A stretch of DNA of 64,000 bases from Lachnospiraceae bacterium MD308 (GTDB taxonomy: Bacteria > Bacillota > Clostridia > Lachnospirales > Lachnospiraceae): assembly GCA_010206225.2 (NCBI GenBank), contig VIQU02000009.1, positions 41,779 through 105,778 on the forward strand, written 5' to 3'. Shown here one piece after another: positions 16,835-25,063 of this stretch. The notes under the pieces were generated by a model that worked only from the letters and a program-made list of their open reading frames with translations, made no database searches and was not told the origin of the DNA. How positions within the stretch are numbered: the first letter of the stretch is position 1; each line of letters begins with the position of its first letter. Position numbers and translations under genes: made by a program.

Positions 16835-17903
16835 GGCTTTCTCCCTCTATCCATTCTATTTTCTTCAAAACATCTGCGAAAAAGGTCTGTTTGTTTTCCT
16901 GTTCCCGGTTTAATGATGTCTTTATTTTGCCGTCTTTCATAAACAAAATCCTGTCACAATAGCTGGCTGCCATGACATCATGTGTGACCATCAATATGGT
17001 TGCGCCGTACTCTCTGCAAAGCATAGCAAGGGTGTCTAAAAGCTGTCTGGCAGCGCGGGAATCTAATGCCCCGGTAGGCTCGTCCGCAAGTATAATGTCA
17101 GGATTTACCACGATAGCACGGGCGCAGGCGCAGCGTTGCCGTTGCCCTCCCGATACCTCATATGGAAATTTATCTAATATCGCTGATATATCCAGCTTTT
17201 CAGATAAACTTTGAATTGTTGGGCGAATGCTTTCTTTGGAAACCTCTTTAATTGTCAAAGCAAGCGCAATATTTTCATAGATAGTCAAAGTTTCAAGTAA
17301 ATTGTATTCTTGGAAAACAAAGCCTAAATGTCTGCGGCGAAATTCTGCGGTAGCTTCGTCTGGTATATCCACTATATTCTGTCCGCTTATTCGTATCGTC
17401 CCATTTGTTGGCTTGTCTATTGTGGCTATTAAATTAAGCAATGTTGTTTTCCCAGAACCGGAAGCCCCCATAATTCCAACAAAGCTGCCGTGCGGTATCT
17501 GAAAACTTACATCATTTACAGCTAATACTGAATTATTTTCTGTTTCATAGAGTTTGGAAACATTTTCAACTTCCAAAACATTTTCGGTGGTTGTATCACT
17601 TTCTTTTGATCCCCATTTATCGTGTCCTAACCAATTTGTAATCACGTCCATAAGTACCTCATCTGCTTTTTCTTTCAAATTTTCTTCTGTAATGCACTCG
17701 CCCGCAAATAGTTCATTCAAAGTAACGTCTAAAAGAGTGCATAAAGGCATAAACAAAGACAAATCCGGCATAGACCGTCCTGTTTCCCATTTTGAAATAG
17801 CTTTATCGGTAATTTCCAGTTTTTCTGCCAACTGGCTTTGCGTCCAGCCTTTTGCTCTCCGGCGTTCGGAAATAAAAGTTCCAATCTTAATTTGATTCAT
17901 CAT
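16806..17903 (-). CDS. Xre-type HTH fused to ABC transporter ATPase
   Basis: A 365-residue fusion. Residues 5-65 form an Xre/Cro helix-turn-helix (RRAKGWTQSQLAEKLEITDK, then AISKWETGRSMPDLS). After a linker, residues 108-330 form an ABC ATPase: Walker A GASGSGKTT, Q-loop VFQEYNLLE, signature VSGGQRQRCACARA, Walker B DIILADEPTGALD, H-loop MVTHD. The frame is continuous with no sign of a misjoined stop, and the ribosome site AGGAGG sits six bases before ATG. The layout implies a transporter ATPase that can bind DNA, probably its own promoter, where two short dyads lie at 17956-18007. It is followed by the permease with a 29-bp overlap. Confidence 0.9.
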   Translation of the reverse strand: MMNQIKIGTFISERRRAKGWTQSQLAEKLEITDKAISKWETGRSMPDLSLFMPLCTLLDVTLNELFAGECITEENLKEKADEVLMDVITNWLGHDKWGSKESDTTTENVLEVENVSKLYETENNSVLAVNDVSFQIPHGSFVGIMGASGSGKTTLLNLIATIDKPTNGTIRISGQNIVDIPDEATAEFRRRHLGFVFQEYNLLETLTIYENIALALTIKEVSKESIRPTIQSLSEKLDISAILDKFPYEVSGGQRQRCACARAIVVNPDIILADEPTGALDSRAARQLLDTLAMLCREYGATILMVTHDVMAASYCDRILFMKDGKIKTSLNREQENKQTFFADVLKKIEWIEGESHDILEAVNP

Positions 17904-17955
17904 TCAGTCCTCCTGCTTGCGGTAGATTATATAAATCCGGCATAAAAATGAACAC

Positions 17956-18007
17956 CTACTAATGGTAGAGTTGGATAAAACGGGGATTTTTAACTCTACT
18001 GATAGTA
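17956..18007. promoter_or_regulatory. paired dyads upstream of the HTH-ATPase gene
   Basis: Two related short dyads, CTACTAATGGTAG (17956-17968) and TACTGATAGTA (17997-18007), start 41 bp apart. With their flanks (GTAGAGTT and AACTCTAC) they also form a larger imperfect inverted repeat around 17958-18010. They are good candidates for the operator of the Xre domain encoded just downstream on the minus strand. Confidence 0.5.
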
Positions 18008-18167
18008 TAGTTCTGAACGAAATTTGACGAAATATGAGGAAATATGTACATTCAGATTATATCATTCCGCTATCTCTAAATCTATCTTGTTTGTGATATT
18101 CAAAAAAAGATATTCTTGTTTTCGGTCGCTTACTTCTTTACGCGAATCTGACATTTAGACAGGTACT

Positions 18168-18584
18168 ATGAAAAGAAAGCTTGCTCTTGTGGTAAAGCCT
18201 TTTTCTCTAATTGAACTTACAGCAAGAATTAAGGCCAACATTCGCCGGGCAAGAACTTATCAAGCCATGCCAAGCGATATGGGTGTCAAAATCAAGGATT
18301 TAGAGATTGACCCAATAACTCATACTGTTATCCGCCAAGGAACTTTGATTGATTTAACCCCCATCGAATTTGAGATTTTGTATTTGTTGGCAACCCATCT
18401 AGGACAAGCTTTCTCAAAAGAGCGATTGTATGAACTCGTTTGGAAAGAGCCGTATTTTGAAAATGGGAATGTACTGAATACACATATCAATCGCCTGCGT
18501 ATGAAGTTAAAGAACAATGCGGAAGATGCTACAACCTATATAAAAACTTTATGGGGTATTGGCTACAAGATGGAGGACAAATAG
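18168..18584 (+). pseudogene. response regulator lacking its receiver domain
   Basis: A 138-codon frame. It begins inside the end of a receiver domain (VVKPFSLIELTARI, the conserved K-P-F) and continues through a full OmpR winged helix (DLTPIEFEILYLLA, VLNTHINRLRMKLK, IKTLWGIGYKM). The phospho-acceptor part is absent and the upstream bases show no continuation. No convincing ribosome site precedes the ATG. It could still make a free DNA-binding domain, but the adjoining kinase fragment also being dead argues for a remnant. Confidence 0.7.
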
Positions 18585-18731
18585 ATGTAGATTCTGTTTG
18601 CGATTCTTTCATATGTTCTGTTGCTTATCAGTTACAACTCTATCATATCATATTTGGGGATATTCATCGTCAAAAAATTGTCGCACCTATTTATCTGGAA
18701 ACAGTTGATTTTGTTATTACATTTAGTTTAG
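18585..18731 (+). pseudogene. N-terminal fragment of a membrane sensor kinase
   Basis: Directly after the regulator fragment an ATG is followed at once by TAG, then by an open hydrophobic frame (ILFAILSYVLLLISYNS, ISYLGIFIVKKLSHL) that ends at 18731. Position and hydrophobicity fit the first TMs of the cognate histidine kinase, with a nonsense change in codon 2 and the rest deleted. No catalytic part is present, so the family is inferred from position only. Confidence 0.45.
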
Positions 18732-18752
18732 CACATTTATAGAACATCTACA

Positions 18753-18773
18753 ATTTTCCAGTATGTCAAACTG
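18753..18773 (+). repeat. 21-bp direct repeat, copy 1 (flanks GNAT gene)
   Basis: ATTTTCCA, one base, then TATGTCAAACTG. The same word with a single difference recurs at 19251-19271 on the other side of the acetyltransferase gene. Confidence 0.6.
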
Positions 18774-18777
18774 GAAC

Positions 18778-19227
18778 TTATAGATATCTTACATATACTC
18801 TTGAATCTTCTCCATGCATATCTTTCATCATTTCAAAAAACTCATACCCATATTTCTCATATAGCCCATTATGATTTGTTGAAATATAAATACAATTAAT
18901 TCCATCCGTTTTTGCCAATGTTTCAGCATATCTTAACAACCTTCCAACATAACGATGTCCTCTATAATGCGGAAAGGTATATACCCACCCAATCCATGGT
19001 GTTAATTCTGTTGGTTGAATATCGTCCTTTTCAGCAAATGTGCAAAAAGAAATCAAATCTCCTCCGTCTACCAACATAAGCACCTTTGTATTTTCACCGA
19101 CATATTCCTTCAACTTTTGATTTTTTAATAGTTCATATAAAAACTGACCTGCCCCCCAATCACTTTCTTTAATCTTTGAAAGCCAATATTCTTTGTCATC
19201 TGTACTGAAATATTCGATTATGTTCAC
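18778..19227 (-). CDS. GNAT-family N-acetyltransferase
   Basis: A 149-residue acyltransferase. The acetyl-CoA motif lies at about residues 85-105 (WVYTFPHYRGHRYVGRLL), with the C-terminal strand and helix (INCIYISTNHNGLYEKYGYE) typical of GNAT folds. Acceptor substrate unknown. It stands alone, 19 bp after the direct repeat copy at 18753-18773, with the second copy 24 bp upstream of its start. Low G+C compared with the neighbouring transporter genes fits an acquired cassette. Confidence 0.85.
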   Translation of the reverse strand: MNIIEYFSTDDKEYWLSKIKESDWGAGQFLYELLKNQKLKEYVGENTKVLMLVDGGDLISFCTFAEKDDIQPTELTPWIGWVYTFPHYRGHRYVGRLLRYAETLAKTDGINCIYISTNHNGLYEKYGYEFFEMMKDMHGEDSRVYVRYL

Positions 19228-19250
19228 TGCGTACCTTCCTCCTAACTCCG

Positions 19251-19271
19251 ATTTTCCAATATGTCAAACTG
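19251..19271 (+). repeat. 21-bp direct repeat, copy 2 (flanks GNAT gene)
   Basis: Matches copy 1 at 20 of 21 bases and has the same orientation. The pair encloses the acetyltransferase gene and little else (about 480 bp between them). Confidence 0.6.
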
Positions 19272-19344
19272 AGATTCTGAAGTTAAAACTCAGATCTGGT
19301 TCCTTGCGACAATAACAATCCACCCATTAATTTCACACATAAAA

Positions 19345-19572
19345 TTATAGTGTTTTCATCATCAAAATCATCGTAATCTTGCTCAATAACCCTTTCATGC
19401 AATTTTCTTCACACTTATAACAATGTGTCAGTTCTTTTGCAATCGAACATTTTTTATTCTCACAAAAATCATTATCTGGACAGCCGTTTGAGCCACATCC
19501 ATTACAATCAATATTTTCTGTGCATAATCAACACGCAAGACCACATCTGGCAATTCCTAATTCTCGTTTCAT
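19345..19572 (-). pseudogene. DUF3795 cysteine-rich protein, nonsense-mutated and truncated
   Basis: From the ATG at 19572 (ribosome site GGAGGTGTTCC) the frame reads MKRELGIARCGLAC, then TGA, then LCTENIDCNGCGSNGCP, CENKKCSIAKEL and CYKCEENCMKGLLSK, ending at 19345. The cysteine spacing is that of the DUF3795 zinc-binding N-terminus. The TGA sits between the first cysteine motif and the next, and the C-terminal half of the family is missing, so it is not functional. Confidence 0.65.
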
Positions 19573-20146
19573 GGAACACCTCCATAACTTCCGATTGTGA
19601 TTTGATGATTTTCAAGGGAAATATTAGCTGTTATATTTTGTTATTAAAAAGCCCGCTAACCCTTAAAAATACTAATTTTATTGCAGGTGAGCTTTCCCTC
19701 AAAGTTTCCCTTGTGTTATATCTTCCCACAGGGCATTACGAACCCTGATAAGGAAAAAAATGAGAGAAACAAATCACATAAAACATTATAACACAAAATG
19801 AACAGGTACGGTGAACTGATTGAACTGCTTAGGGCGGTATGCAGCTATAGGCAAATGCGAAAGATTCCTTGGAATTGTATTAAATCTCCATACAAAAAAT
19901 GCCGGGGACTGGAATCATTTTATTTGCACAAGTTCTATTCCTCTCTCTTTTCCGAGATTCCGTGAGTATAGCTTTTGTTCGGAATTATTTCAATGCTCAT
20001 GCACGCCGAGATTGGTAATAGTATGACCGTTGCCGCCTGTGTAAGTTGTTCCTGACGGTGCATTTCCCACAAGTCCCCCTTCGTTCAGATAATTTTCGTT
20101 GGTAGCGTTTTTACAACAGTCTTTCGATTCATAATGACCGTCCTTT
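19573..20146. other. gene-poor stretch with one unrecognised fragment
   Basis: No complete gene. A start-less frame on the minus strand (19990 to about 20150) reads NENYLNEGGLVGNAPSG and HTITNLGVHEH before a stop; it looks like a protein end placed directly behind the DUF4405 gene, but I do not recognise the family. The remainder (19573-19990) is A+T-rich with only short frames that I take to be chance. Confidence 0.4.
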
Positions 20147-20833
20147 CTACTCTTCTTGTTTTTTCGTTCCTTTGCATTCTCTGGTTATGCCGGATGTATA
20201 ATGTCCTATTACAACGAACAGTCCCATTATCGCCATGTAATCCAAAAGAAACCGTATTATTGGTTCTGCAAAATCAAAAAATGCAAATTGATTTTGGAAT
20301 AGTAAATAGCTACCGATGTCCCGTTTTATAAATGCATACACACCGTATCCCGCAATTATCAGGGCAATGATACGAAACACCCATGCCCACATAGCAGACG
20401 AATTTTTTGTCAGCCGTTTTACCATTCCCATCATCATATTCCAATGAAATCCAAGGTGAAGGCTCATAAAAACAAATCCCCAATAAGCTGAGAGCATATG
20501 CAGATTTCTCGCAAATGACAGTCCATTACCAAACGGCAGGAACGAAAATATATGGCGGGATAACATTACACCGCTGAATATAGAGCCTGCCACCCAAAAC
20601 AAAACCAACACAACAAGTACGGTTTGCAGAGTTCGCAGGGCAGTATATTTGCCCTTAATCAAATTTTTCGTCCATCTGCTATTTAAAATGTGGTGCAGAA
20701 TAAAAAGCACAAACATAATGATACCAAGCAGTTCATGGAACACTTGCCCAATCAGCTCATATGTCATCAAAAACAAGAGTACCGCTGTCATTGCAATGTC
20801 TACCACTATTCTTACACTCTGTTTTCTTTTCAT
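20147..20833 (-). CDS. DUF4405 membrane protein, cytochrome b-like
   Basis: A 228-residue protein with about five TMs (near 10-30, 35-50, 78-98, 118-140, 165-180). Histidines in HELLG, LFILHHIL, RHIF, NLHML and SLHLGFHW sit within or at the ends of membrane segments, the pattern of DUF4405 proteins thought to bind heme b. The start at MKRKQSVR follows AGGTGGTGAGAAAG; an upstream GTG in frame is less likely. It lies 28 bp behind the lipoprotein flavodoxin gene, so a membrane electron-transfer role with that flavoprotein is plausible but unproven. Confidence 0.75.
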   Translation of the reverse strand: MKRKQSVRIVVDIAMTAVLLFLMTYELIGQVFHELLGIIMFVLFILHHILNSRWTKNLIKGKYTALRTLQTVLVVLVLFWVAGSIFSGVMLSRHIFSFLPFGNGLSFARNLHMLSAYWGFVFMSLHLGFHWNMMMGMVKRLTKNSSAMWAWVFRIIALIIAGYGVYAFIKRDIGSYLLFQNQFAFFDFAEPIIRFLLDYMAIMGLFVVIGHYTSGITRECKGTKKQEE

Positions 20834-20861
20834 CTTTCTCACCACCTTTTACAGAAAACGA

Positions 20862-21620
20862 TTATTTATTTAAGCTGTTAATCCATTCTTCAACATCCTC
20901 AAAAGTCACATCGCTCACTTTTGAATGTGTTACCTTATATCCTTCTGACAGCACTGTTGCATCTGATTGTATGCTCTGAATTTCCGATATGGTATCTGAA
21001 AAACCACTTCCACCACTGGTAACAAACGGAATAATTATTTTCCCTGAAAAATCATATTCTTCCAAGAAAGAATATACTGCCATTGGCATTCCGTAGTACC
21101 AGTTTGGGAAACCAAGATACACGGTATCGTACTCATCCATATTCTCTATATGAGAAACAAGTTTCGGGCGGGCGTTTTCTTTGCTTTCTTTAGCGCCTTG
21201 CTGGTCGGTAGCATCATAAGCAGCCGGATACTTTTCCTCGGTTTCAATCAAAAACAGATCTCCGCCTGTGGCTCTCTGAATCAACGTAGCAATGTACTGT
21301 GTGTTTCCGTACAACTCGCCGTCCTTCACAATCAGACTTGCAGAAGCAACAGCATCTACTCCGGCAGGAAAATCTGTGTTTCCTACACGAGAAAAGTATG
21401 CAATTAAAGTTTTGGAATCTTCCTCCTGCTTGGAATCCGCCGCACTCTGATCCACATCGTCCTGACCTGAATTATTTTGTTCAGTCCCATTTTGATTTTG
21501 GGTACTTTGAGCAGAATTATCATGGAATGAAAAATCACCGTTTTTTTGCGTATTGCTGTTGCATCCTGCAAATGCAAGCAAAACGAATGCACATAATAGT
21601 ACCGTTGCTACTTTTTTCAT
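20862..21620 (-). CDS. flavodoxin-domain lipoprotein
   Basis: 252 residues. The signal peptide MKKVATVLLCAFVLLAFAGC ends in a lipobox (LAFAGC), so the mature protein is lipid-anchored on the outer face. A low-complexity Asn/Gln/Asp linker (about 22-68) leads to a flavodoxin fold: FMN phosphate loop AYFSRVGNT, aromatic site FPNWYYGMP and FVTSGGSGF. Such exported flavodoxins occur next to the reductases seen here. Neighbours downstream (DUF4405) and upstream (a deleted alcohol dehydrogenase) are on the same strand. Confidence 0.88.
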   Translation of the reverse strand: MKKVATVLLCAFVLLAFAGCNSNTQKNGDFSFHDNSAQSTQNQNGTEQNNSGQDDVDQSAADSKQEEDSKTLIAYFSRVGNTDFPAGVDAVASASLIVKDGELYGNTQYIATLIQRATGGDLFLIETEEKYPAAYDATDQQGAKESKENARPKLVSHIENMDEYDTVYLGFPNWYYGMPMAVYSFLEEYDFSGKIIIPFVTSGGSGFSDTISEIQSIQSDATVLSEGYKVTHSKVSDVTFEDVEEWINSLNK

Positions 21621-21652
21621 TTTTTTGTCTCCGTTTCATCCTCAAACTTCTC

Positions 21653-22321
21653 TTAAAAGCTCGCCTGTAATACAGTTCGGATATCGTCTGCATCCATCAC
21701 TTTATAGCCACCGTCCATAATCAGCGTGCTTTTTACCATTCCGTCCAGCATAGCTTTTGCAGCGCCCAGCTCGGTAATATTCATAACAAGCCCGATTTTC
21801 TTCATCCACGCTTCCATAGCGTCAAGTCCTTCGTTTGCAACTTGAATTTCCGTCTTACCTTCAGGATTTACATTCCATACGTTCTCGGCATAGCGGGCAA
21901 ACTTTGCCGTTCCGTAAGGAAGGATATAGCGGTAATACGGCATAGAAACAGCCGCAAGCGTCATGCCGTGTGTGGCGTCCGTATGGGCAGCTACTCCCTG
22001 TCCCAGCATATGTACCATCCAATCGGTAGTTTTTCCTTTGGCTACAAGGGTATTGAGCGCCCATGTCGCTATCCACATGCCCTCGTTTAATTTTTCCACA
22101 GTGGGGTTAGGCATTACGCCTGCGTCTTCGTAGACCTCTTTTCCGTTTGCCTTTAGAATCTCAACGACCTTATCATAAATACCGTTCTTTTTAATTGAGC
22201 CGCCACCGTATACAAGCAACACATTTTTACCGTATTTCGGCAGTTCTTCGTTCAAACCATCCAGAGCGTTCTGACCAAAGTAAAGTTTTGTGGGATTACA
22301 GTAAGTAAAATTTCCTAACAT
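21653..22321 (-). pseudogene. iron-containing alcohol dehydrogenase with internal in-frame deletion
   Basis: 222 codons, against about 390 for the YqhD/BdhA family. The N-terminus (NPTKLYFGQNALDGL, NVLLVYGGGSIKKNG, AGVMPNPTVEKLNEG) is followed at about residue 81 (nt ~22081) by the C-terminal half (ATWALNTLVAKGKTTDW, DATHGMTLAAVSMPYYRYI). About 165 residues that hold most of the NAD(P)-binding domain and two of the metal ligands are missing, yet the frame is kept. The protein is very unlikely to be active. It overlaps the preceding reductase gene by 7 bp, so the ancestral operon order is preserved. Confidence 0.8.
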
Positions 22322-22566
22322 AATTTTATCTCCTTTTTATGTGTGGTGCATGAAAGAGACGCACCAAAATTTTTAAGTTCACCTAATTTAGCCGCTGAGC
22401 CGTTTTCCGAACCGTGGGCCGTAAATACCCCCATATCTTCCAGTCCGAGATAGTCGAGGAAATCCCCCTGATGCCCGGCAGCTTCTGCCCCTGCCCGAAA
22501 CGCCTCAACCATTTGTTTCGTATTGCCCTTTGAACGGGGACTTCCGTTTAACACAAGAATACGCAT
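22315..22566 (-). pseudogene. NADPH-dependent FMN reductase with internal in-frame deletion
   Basis: 83 codons against roughly 170-200 for the family. The start MRILVLNGSPRSKGNT gives the flavin phosphate loop. At about residue 33 (nt ~22466) it jumps to the family's C-terminal end (LEDMGVFTAHGSENGSAAK, LGELKNFGAS) without loss of frame. The flavin-binding core is lost. The start has GAGGAGACTCAAT upstream. Same kind of lesion as in the neighbouring dehydrogenase gene. Confidence 0.65.
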
Positions 22567-22637
22567 ATTGAGTCTCCTCTCGTTTCTGTTGACAGATAGG
22601 ACGCTGCCCATATGCGCTGCCCCCTATCATAATGAAA

Positions 22638-23645
22638 TTATTTTAGGTTCTTATGAAAGAATTCTTCCAGCTTGTCAAATGGGATAATATCTGCCTGATC
22701 GTACAAATCTGTATGGCTTGCTCCCGGAACAAGCAGCAATTCTTTGTTATCCTGATACTTGTTTCCGTCAATCATAGCGGCATAAGCGTCCTTGCCAAAA
22801 TAGCAGGAATGCGCCTTATCCCCATGAAGTACCATTACCGCACTTCGGATTTCATTGCTGTACTGGAGAATCGGCATATTCATAAAGGACTGACAGCCAA
22901 TCACATTCCAACCACCGTTTGAGTTCAGAGACCGAGGGTGATAGCCACGCTCTGTTTTATAGTAAGCGTGATAGTCTTTGAAATACCACGGAGCATCTTC
23001 TGGCATAGGATCAGCCACGCCGCCGCCGAGAGCATAGGTGCCGTTTTTGTAATCTTCAAGCCGCTGCGCATTCATTGCCTTGCGTTTCTCGTAGCGGACT
23101 TCCTCGCTGTTTTCGCTGTCAAAATACCCATTGGCATTGACACGGCTCATATCATACATGGTAGAGGCAACCGTTGCTTTGACACGGGTATCGAGTGCCA
23201 CTGTATTAATTGCCATACCGCCCCAGCCGCAGATACCGATAATACCGATTTTCTCCGGATCAACAGTATCCTGTAACGAAAGGAAATCCACCGCCGCCAT
23301 GAAATCCTCTGTGTTAATGTCGGGAGAAGCCATATAACGAGGCTCACCGCCGCTTTCGCCTGTGAAAGACGGATCGAAAGCAATCGTCAAAAAACCTCTC
23401 TCCGCCATTGTCTGTGCATACAAACCTGCCGCCTGCTCCTTAACTGCACCAAAGGGACCGCATACAGCGATAGCGGGCAATTTACCCTCTACGTTCTTCG
23501 GCATATACATATCTGCCGCCAAAGTAATTCCGTAGCGATTGTGGAAAGTAACCTTGCTGTGATTTACTTTTTCGCTTTTCGGGAAGGTCTTATCCCATTC
23601 CTGTACAAGATTCAGTTCCTGAATCTGATTCAATTTTGCTTCCAT
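22638..23645 (-). CDS. alpha/beta hydrolase, dienelactone-hydrolase-like
   Basis: 335 residues. Strand-helix pattern of an alpha/beta hydrolase with nucleophile elbow GICGWGG (Cys in the nucleophile position, near residue 150), a catalytic Asp candidate in MVLHGDKAHSCYFGKDAY and a C-terminal His in VPGASHTDLYDQ. The start MEAKLNQIQE has AGGAGG nine bases upstream. It is the first large gene of the redox cluster read away from the LysR gene at 24026, and 13 bp behind a small conserved gene. Substrate unknown; the LysR family member and the reductases suggest detoxification of a small carbonyl or ester compound. Confidence 0.85.
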   Translation of the reverse strand: MEAKLNQIQELNLVQEWDKTFPKSEKVNHSKVTFHNRYGITLAADMYMPKNVEGKLPAIAVCGPFGAVKEQAAGLYAQTMAERGFLTIAFDPSFTGESGGEPRYMASPDINTEDFMAAVDFLSLQDTVDPEKIGIIGICGWGGMAINTVALDTRVKATVASTMYDMSRVNANGYFDSENSEEVRYEKRKAMNAQRLEDYKNGTYALGGGVADPMPEDAPWYFKDYHAYYKTERGYHPRSLNSNGGWNVIGCQSFMNMPILQYSNEIRSAVMVLHGDKAHSCYFGKDAYAAMIDGNKYQDNKELLLVPGASHTDLYDQADIIPFDKLEEFFHKNLK

Positions 23646-23658
23646 TGCACAAATCCTC

Positions 23659-23892
23659 CTAAATATGTTTTTTGTTAATGCTGTAAACAAGGAAATCCAG
23701 ACAATCTATCTGCTTTTGTCCGTCATGCACCGAATCCAGCAGATTGATTCTTTGTTTGGAGAGCAGAGGCAAAAGGCATTTCCACTTATTTGCTTTTGCA
23801 AGCTCCATACAGGTTTCAATTAAATCTTTGCTGCACCCTGCGTCAATCAGATTCTGATGCAGGATTCCCATTGTATCTGATGCCTCTGACAT
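23659..23892 (-). CDS. small uncharacterised protein upstream of the hydrolase
   Basis: 77 residues, soluble, starting MSEASDTMGILHQNLIDAG, with cysteines at CSKDLIETCME and WKCLLP. The ribosome site AGGAGGTGCA is well placed. I recall similar short proteins next to LysR-regulated hydrolase/reductase clusters in Bacillota but cannot name a function. It is the first gene of the minus-strand operon leaving the LysR intergenic region. Confidence 0.65.
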   Translation of the reverse strand: MSEASDTMGILHQNLIDAGCSKDLIETCMELAKANKWKCLLPLLSKQRINLLDSVHDGQKQIDCLDFLVYSINKKHI

Positions 23893-23961
23893 TCATTGCA
23901 CCTCCTATGCCTGTTATTATACGCATATTTACTGATATGTCTAATATATATATTTCATATC

Positions 23962-23986
23962 ATGATATTCTTGTTAAGAATATCAT
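23962..23986. promoter_or_regulatory. perfect 11+3+11 palindrome, LysR operator candidate
   Basis: Arms ATGATATTCTT and AAGAATATCAT around GTT, in the divergent region between the hydrolase operon and lysR. The right half overlaps the -35 of the lysR promoter (TTGTTA 23971-23976, 18 bp, TATACT 23995-24000). The A+T-rich dyad fits a LysR-type binding site that both represses lysR and controls the operon. Confidence 0.7.
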
Positions 23987-24025
23987 AGCTGTGTTATACT
24001 GGATAAAAACAACAAGGAGGAAGGT

Positions 24026-24901
24026 ATGGAAATTCGTGTTTTGCGTTATTTTTTAGAAATTGCAAGAGAAAGTAATATGTCTCGTGCGGCAAAAATACTT
24101 CATGTTTCCCAGCCCACTTTATCGAAACAAATGAAAGAATTGGAATCCGAACTCGGAAAAAAGCTGTTTCACAGGGGCAGTACCAGTGTCAGCCTGACGG
24201 ACGAGGGAATGCTTCTGCGAAAACGGGCAGAAGATATACTCACAATGGTGGATAAAACTACCAGCGAATTTTTGGAACTTGATAACATTACCGGGGGAGA
24301 GGTTCATATAGGGTGTGCCGAATCACATCAGATAAAATATCTGGCATGGGTAATTAAGGATTTCAAAGAAGCCTATCCCCGTTTCCGCTACCATCTTACA
24401 AGCGGAAATACGGAACAGGTAGTGGAACGCTTAGACCGGGGACTGATTGACTTTGCTTTTATCGTAGAGCCGCCGAATCTCGAAAGGTACAACCATATCG
24501 AAATACCCGGGACAGACATTTGGGGGCTTGCAATCCGAAAAGACCATCCGCTGGCAGAAAAAAAAGAAATTGTTTTTGCAGATTTAACCGGAATAGACCT
24601 GATTTGTTCCGAACAGGGTATGAAATTTGATATTGCACGGTGGTGCGGGGAAAACACCGACCAGTTAAAACTAAGCGGTACAATAAATCTTTGTTACAAC
24701 GGCGGCATATTTGTAGAAGAAGGACTTGGTGGTATGCTGACCTTTGACCGGTTAGTGAATACAGGCGATGACAGCAACCTGTGTTTCCGCCCCCTCTCTC
24801 CACGTCTTGAAACAAAAATGTATATCATTTGGAAAAAATATCAGGTATTCACACCGATTGCAGAATTACTCTTAGATGAGTTAAAAAAAAGATTTCATTA
24901 A
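24026..24901 (+). CDS. LysR-family transcriptional regulator
   Basis: 291 residues. N-terminal winged helix MEIRVLRYFLEIARESNMSR, then AAKILHVSQPTLSKQMKELE (residues 1-60), linker helix, and a periplasmic-binding-like effector domain from about 88 (EVHIGCAESHQIKYLAWV, then IDFAFIVEP). The start has AAGGAGGAAGGT upstream. It is divergent from the hydrolase/reductase cluster it most likely controls, with a 25-bp palindrome between them. The gene looks intact; a second, unrelated LysR tail lies 160 bp downstream. Confidence 0.93.
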   Translation: MEIRVLRYFLEIARESNMSRAAKILHVSQPTLSKQMKELESELGKKLFHRGSTSVSLTDEGMLLRKRAEDILTMVDKTTSEFLELDNITGGEVHIGCAESHQIKYLAWVIKDFKEAYPRFRYHLTSGNTEQVVERLDRGLIDFAFIVEPPNLERYNHIEIPGTDIWGLAIRKDHPLAEKKEIVFADLTGIDLICSEQGMKFDIARWCGENTDQLKLSGTINLCYNGGIFVEEGLGGMLTFDRLVNTGDDSNLCFRPLSPRLETKMYIIWKKYQVFTPIAELLLDELKKRFH

Positions 24902-24907
24902 ATATGT

Positions 24908-25063
24908 ATGGAGTTGTCGCACTAATAAACTGGACGGATTTGAGAGTTTTCACTTCCACCAACTCCGCCATACTTATACAAGCAATCTGCTGTCAAACGG
25001 CGCAGCACCGAAGGATGTGCTGGAACTCTTGGGACACTCTGACGTGAGTACCGATATCCAGTT
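24908..25063 (+). pseudogene. tyrosine integrase C-terminal fragment
   Basis: A start-less frame reads TNKLDGFESFHFHQLRHTYT, then SNLLSNGAAPKDVLELLGHS and DVST. HQLRHTYT and LLGHSDVST are the catalytic H-x-x-R and G-H motifs of phage-type tyrosine recombinases. The Tyr nucleophile region is replaced by an unrelated LysR segment. Confidence 0.75.
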
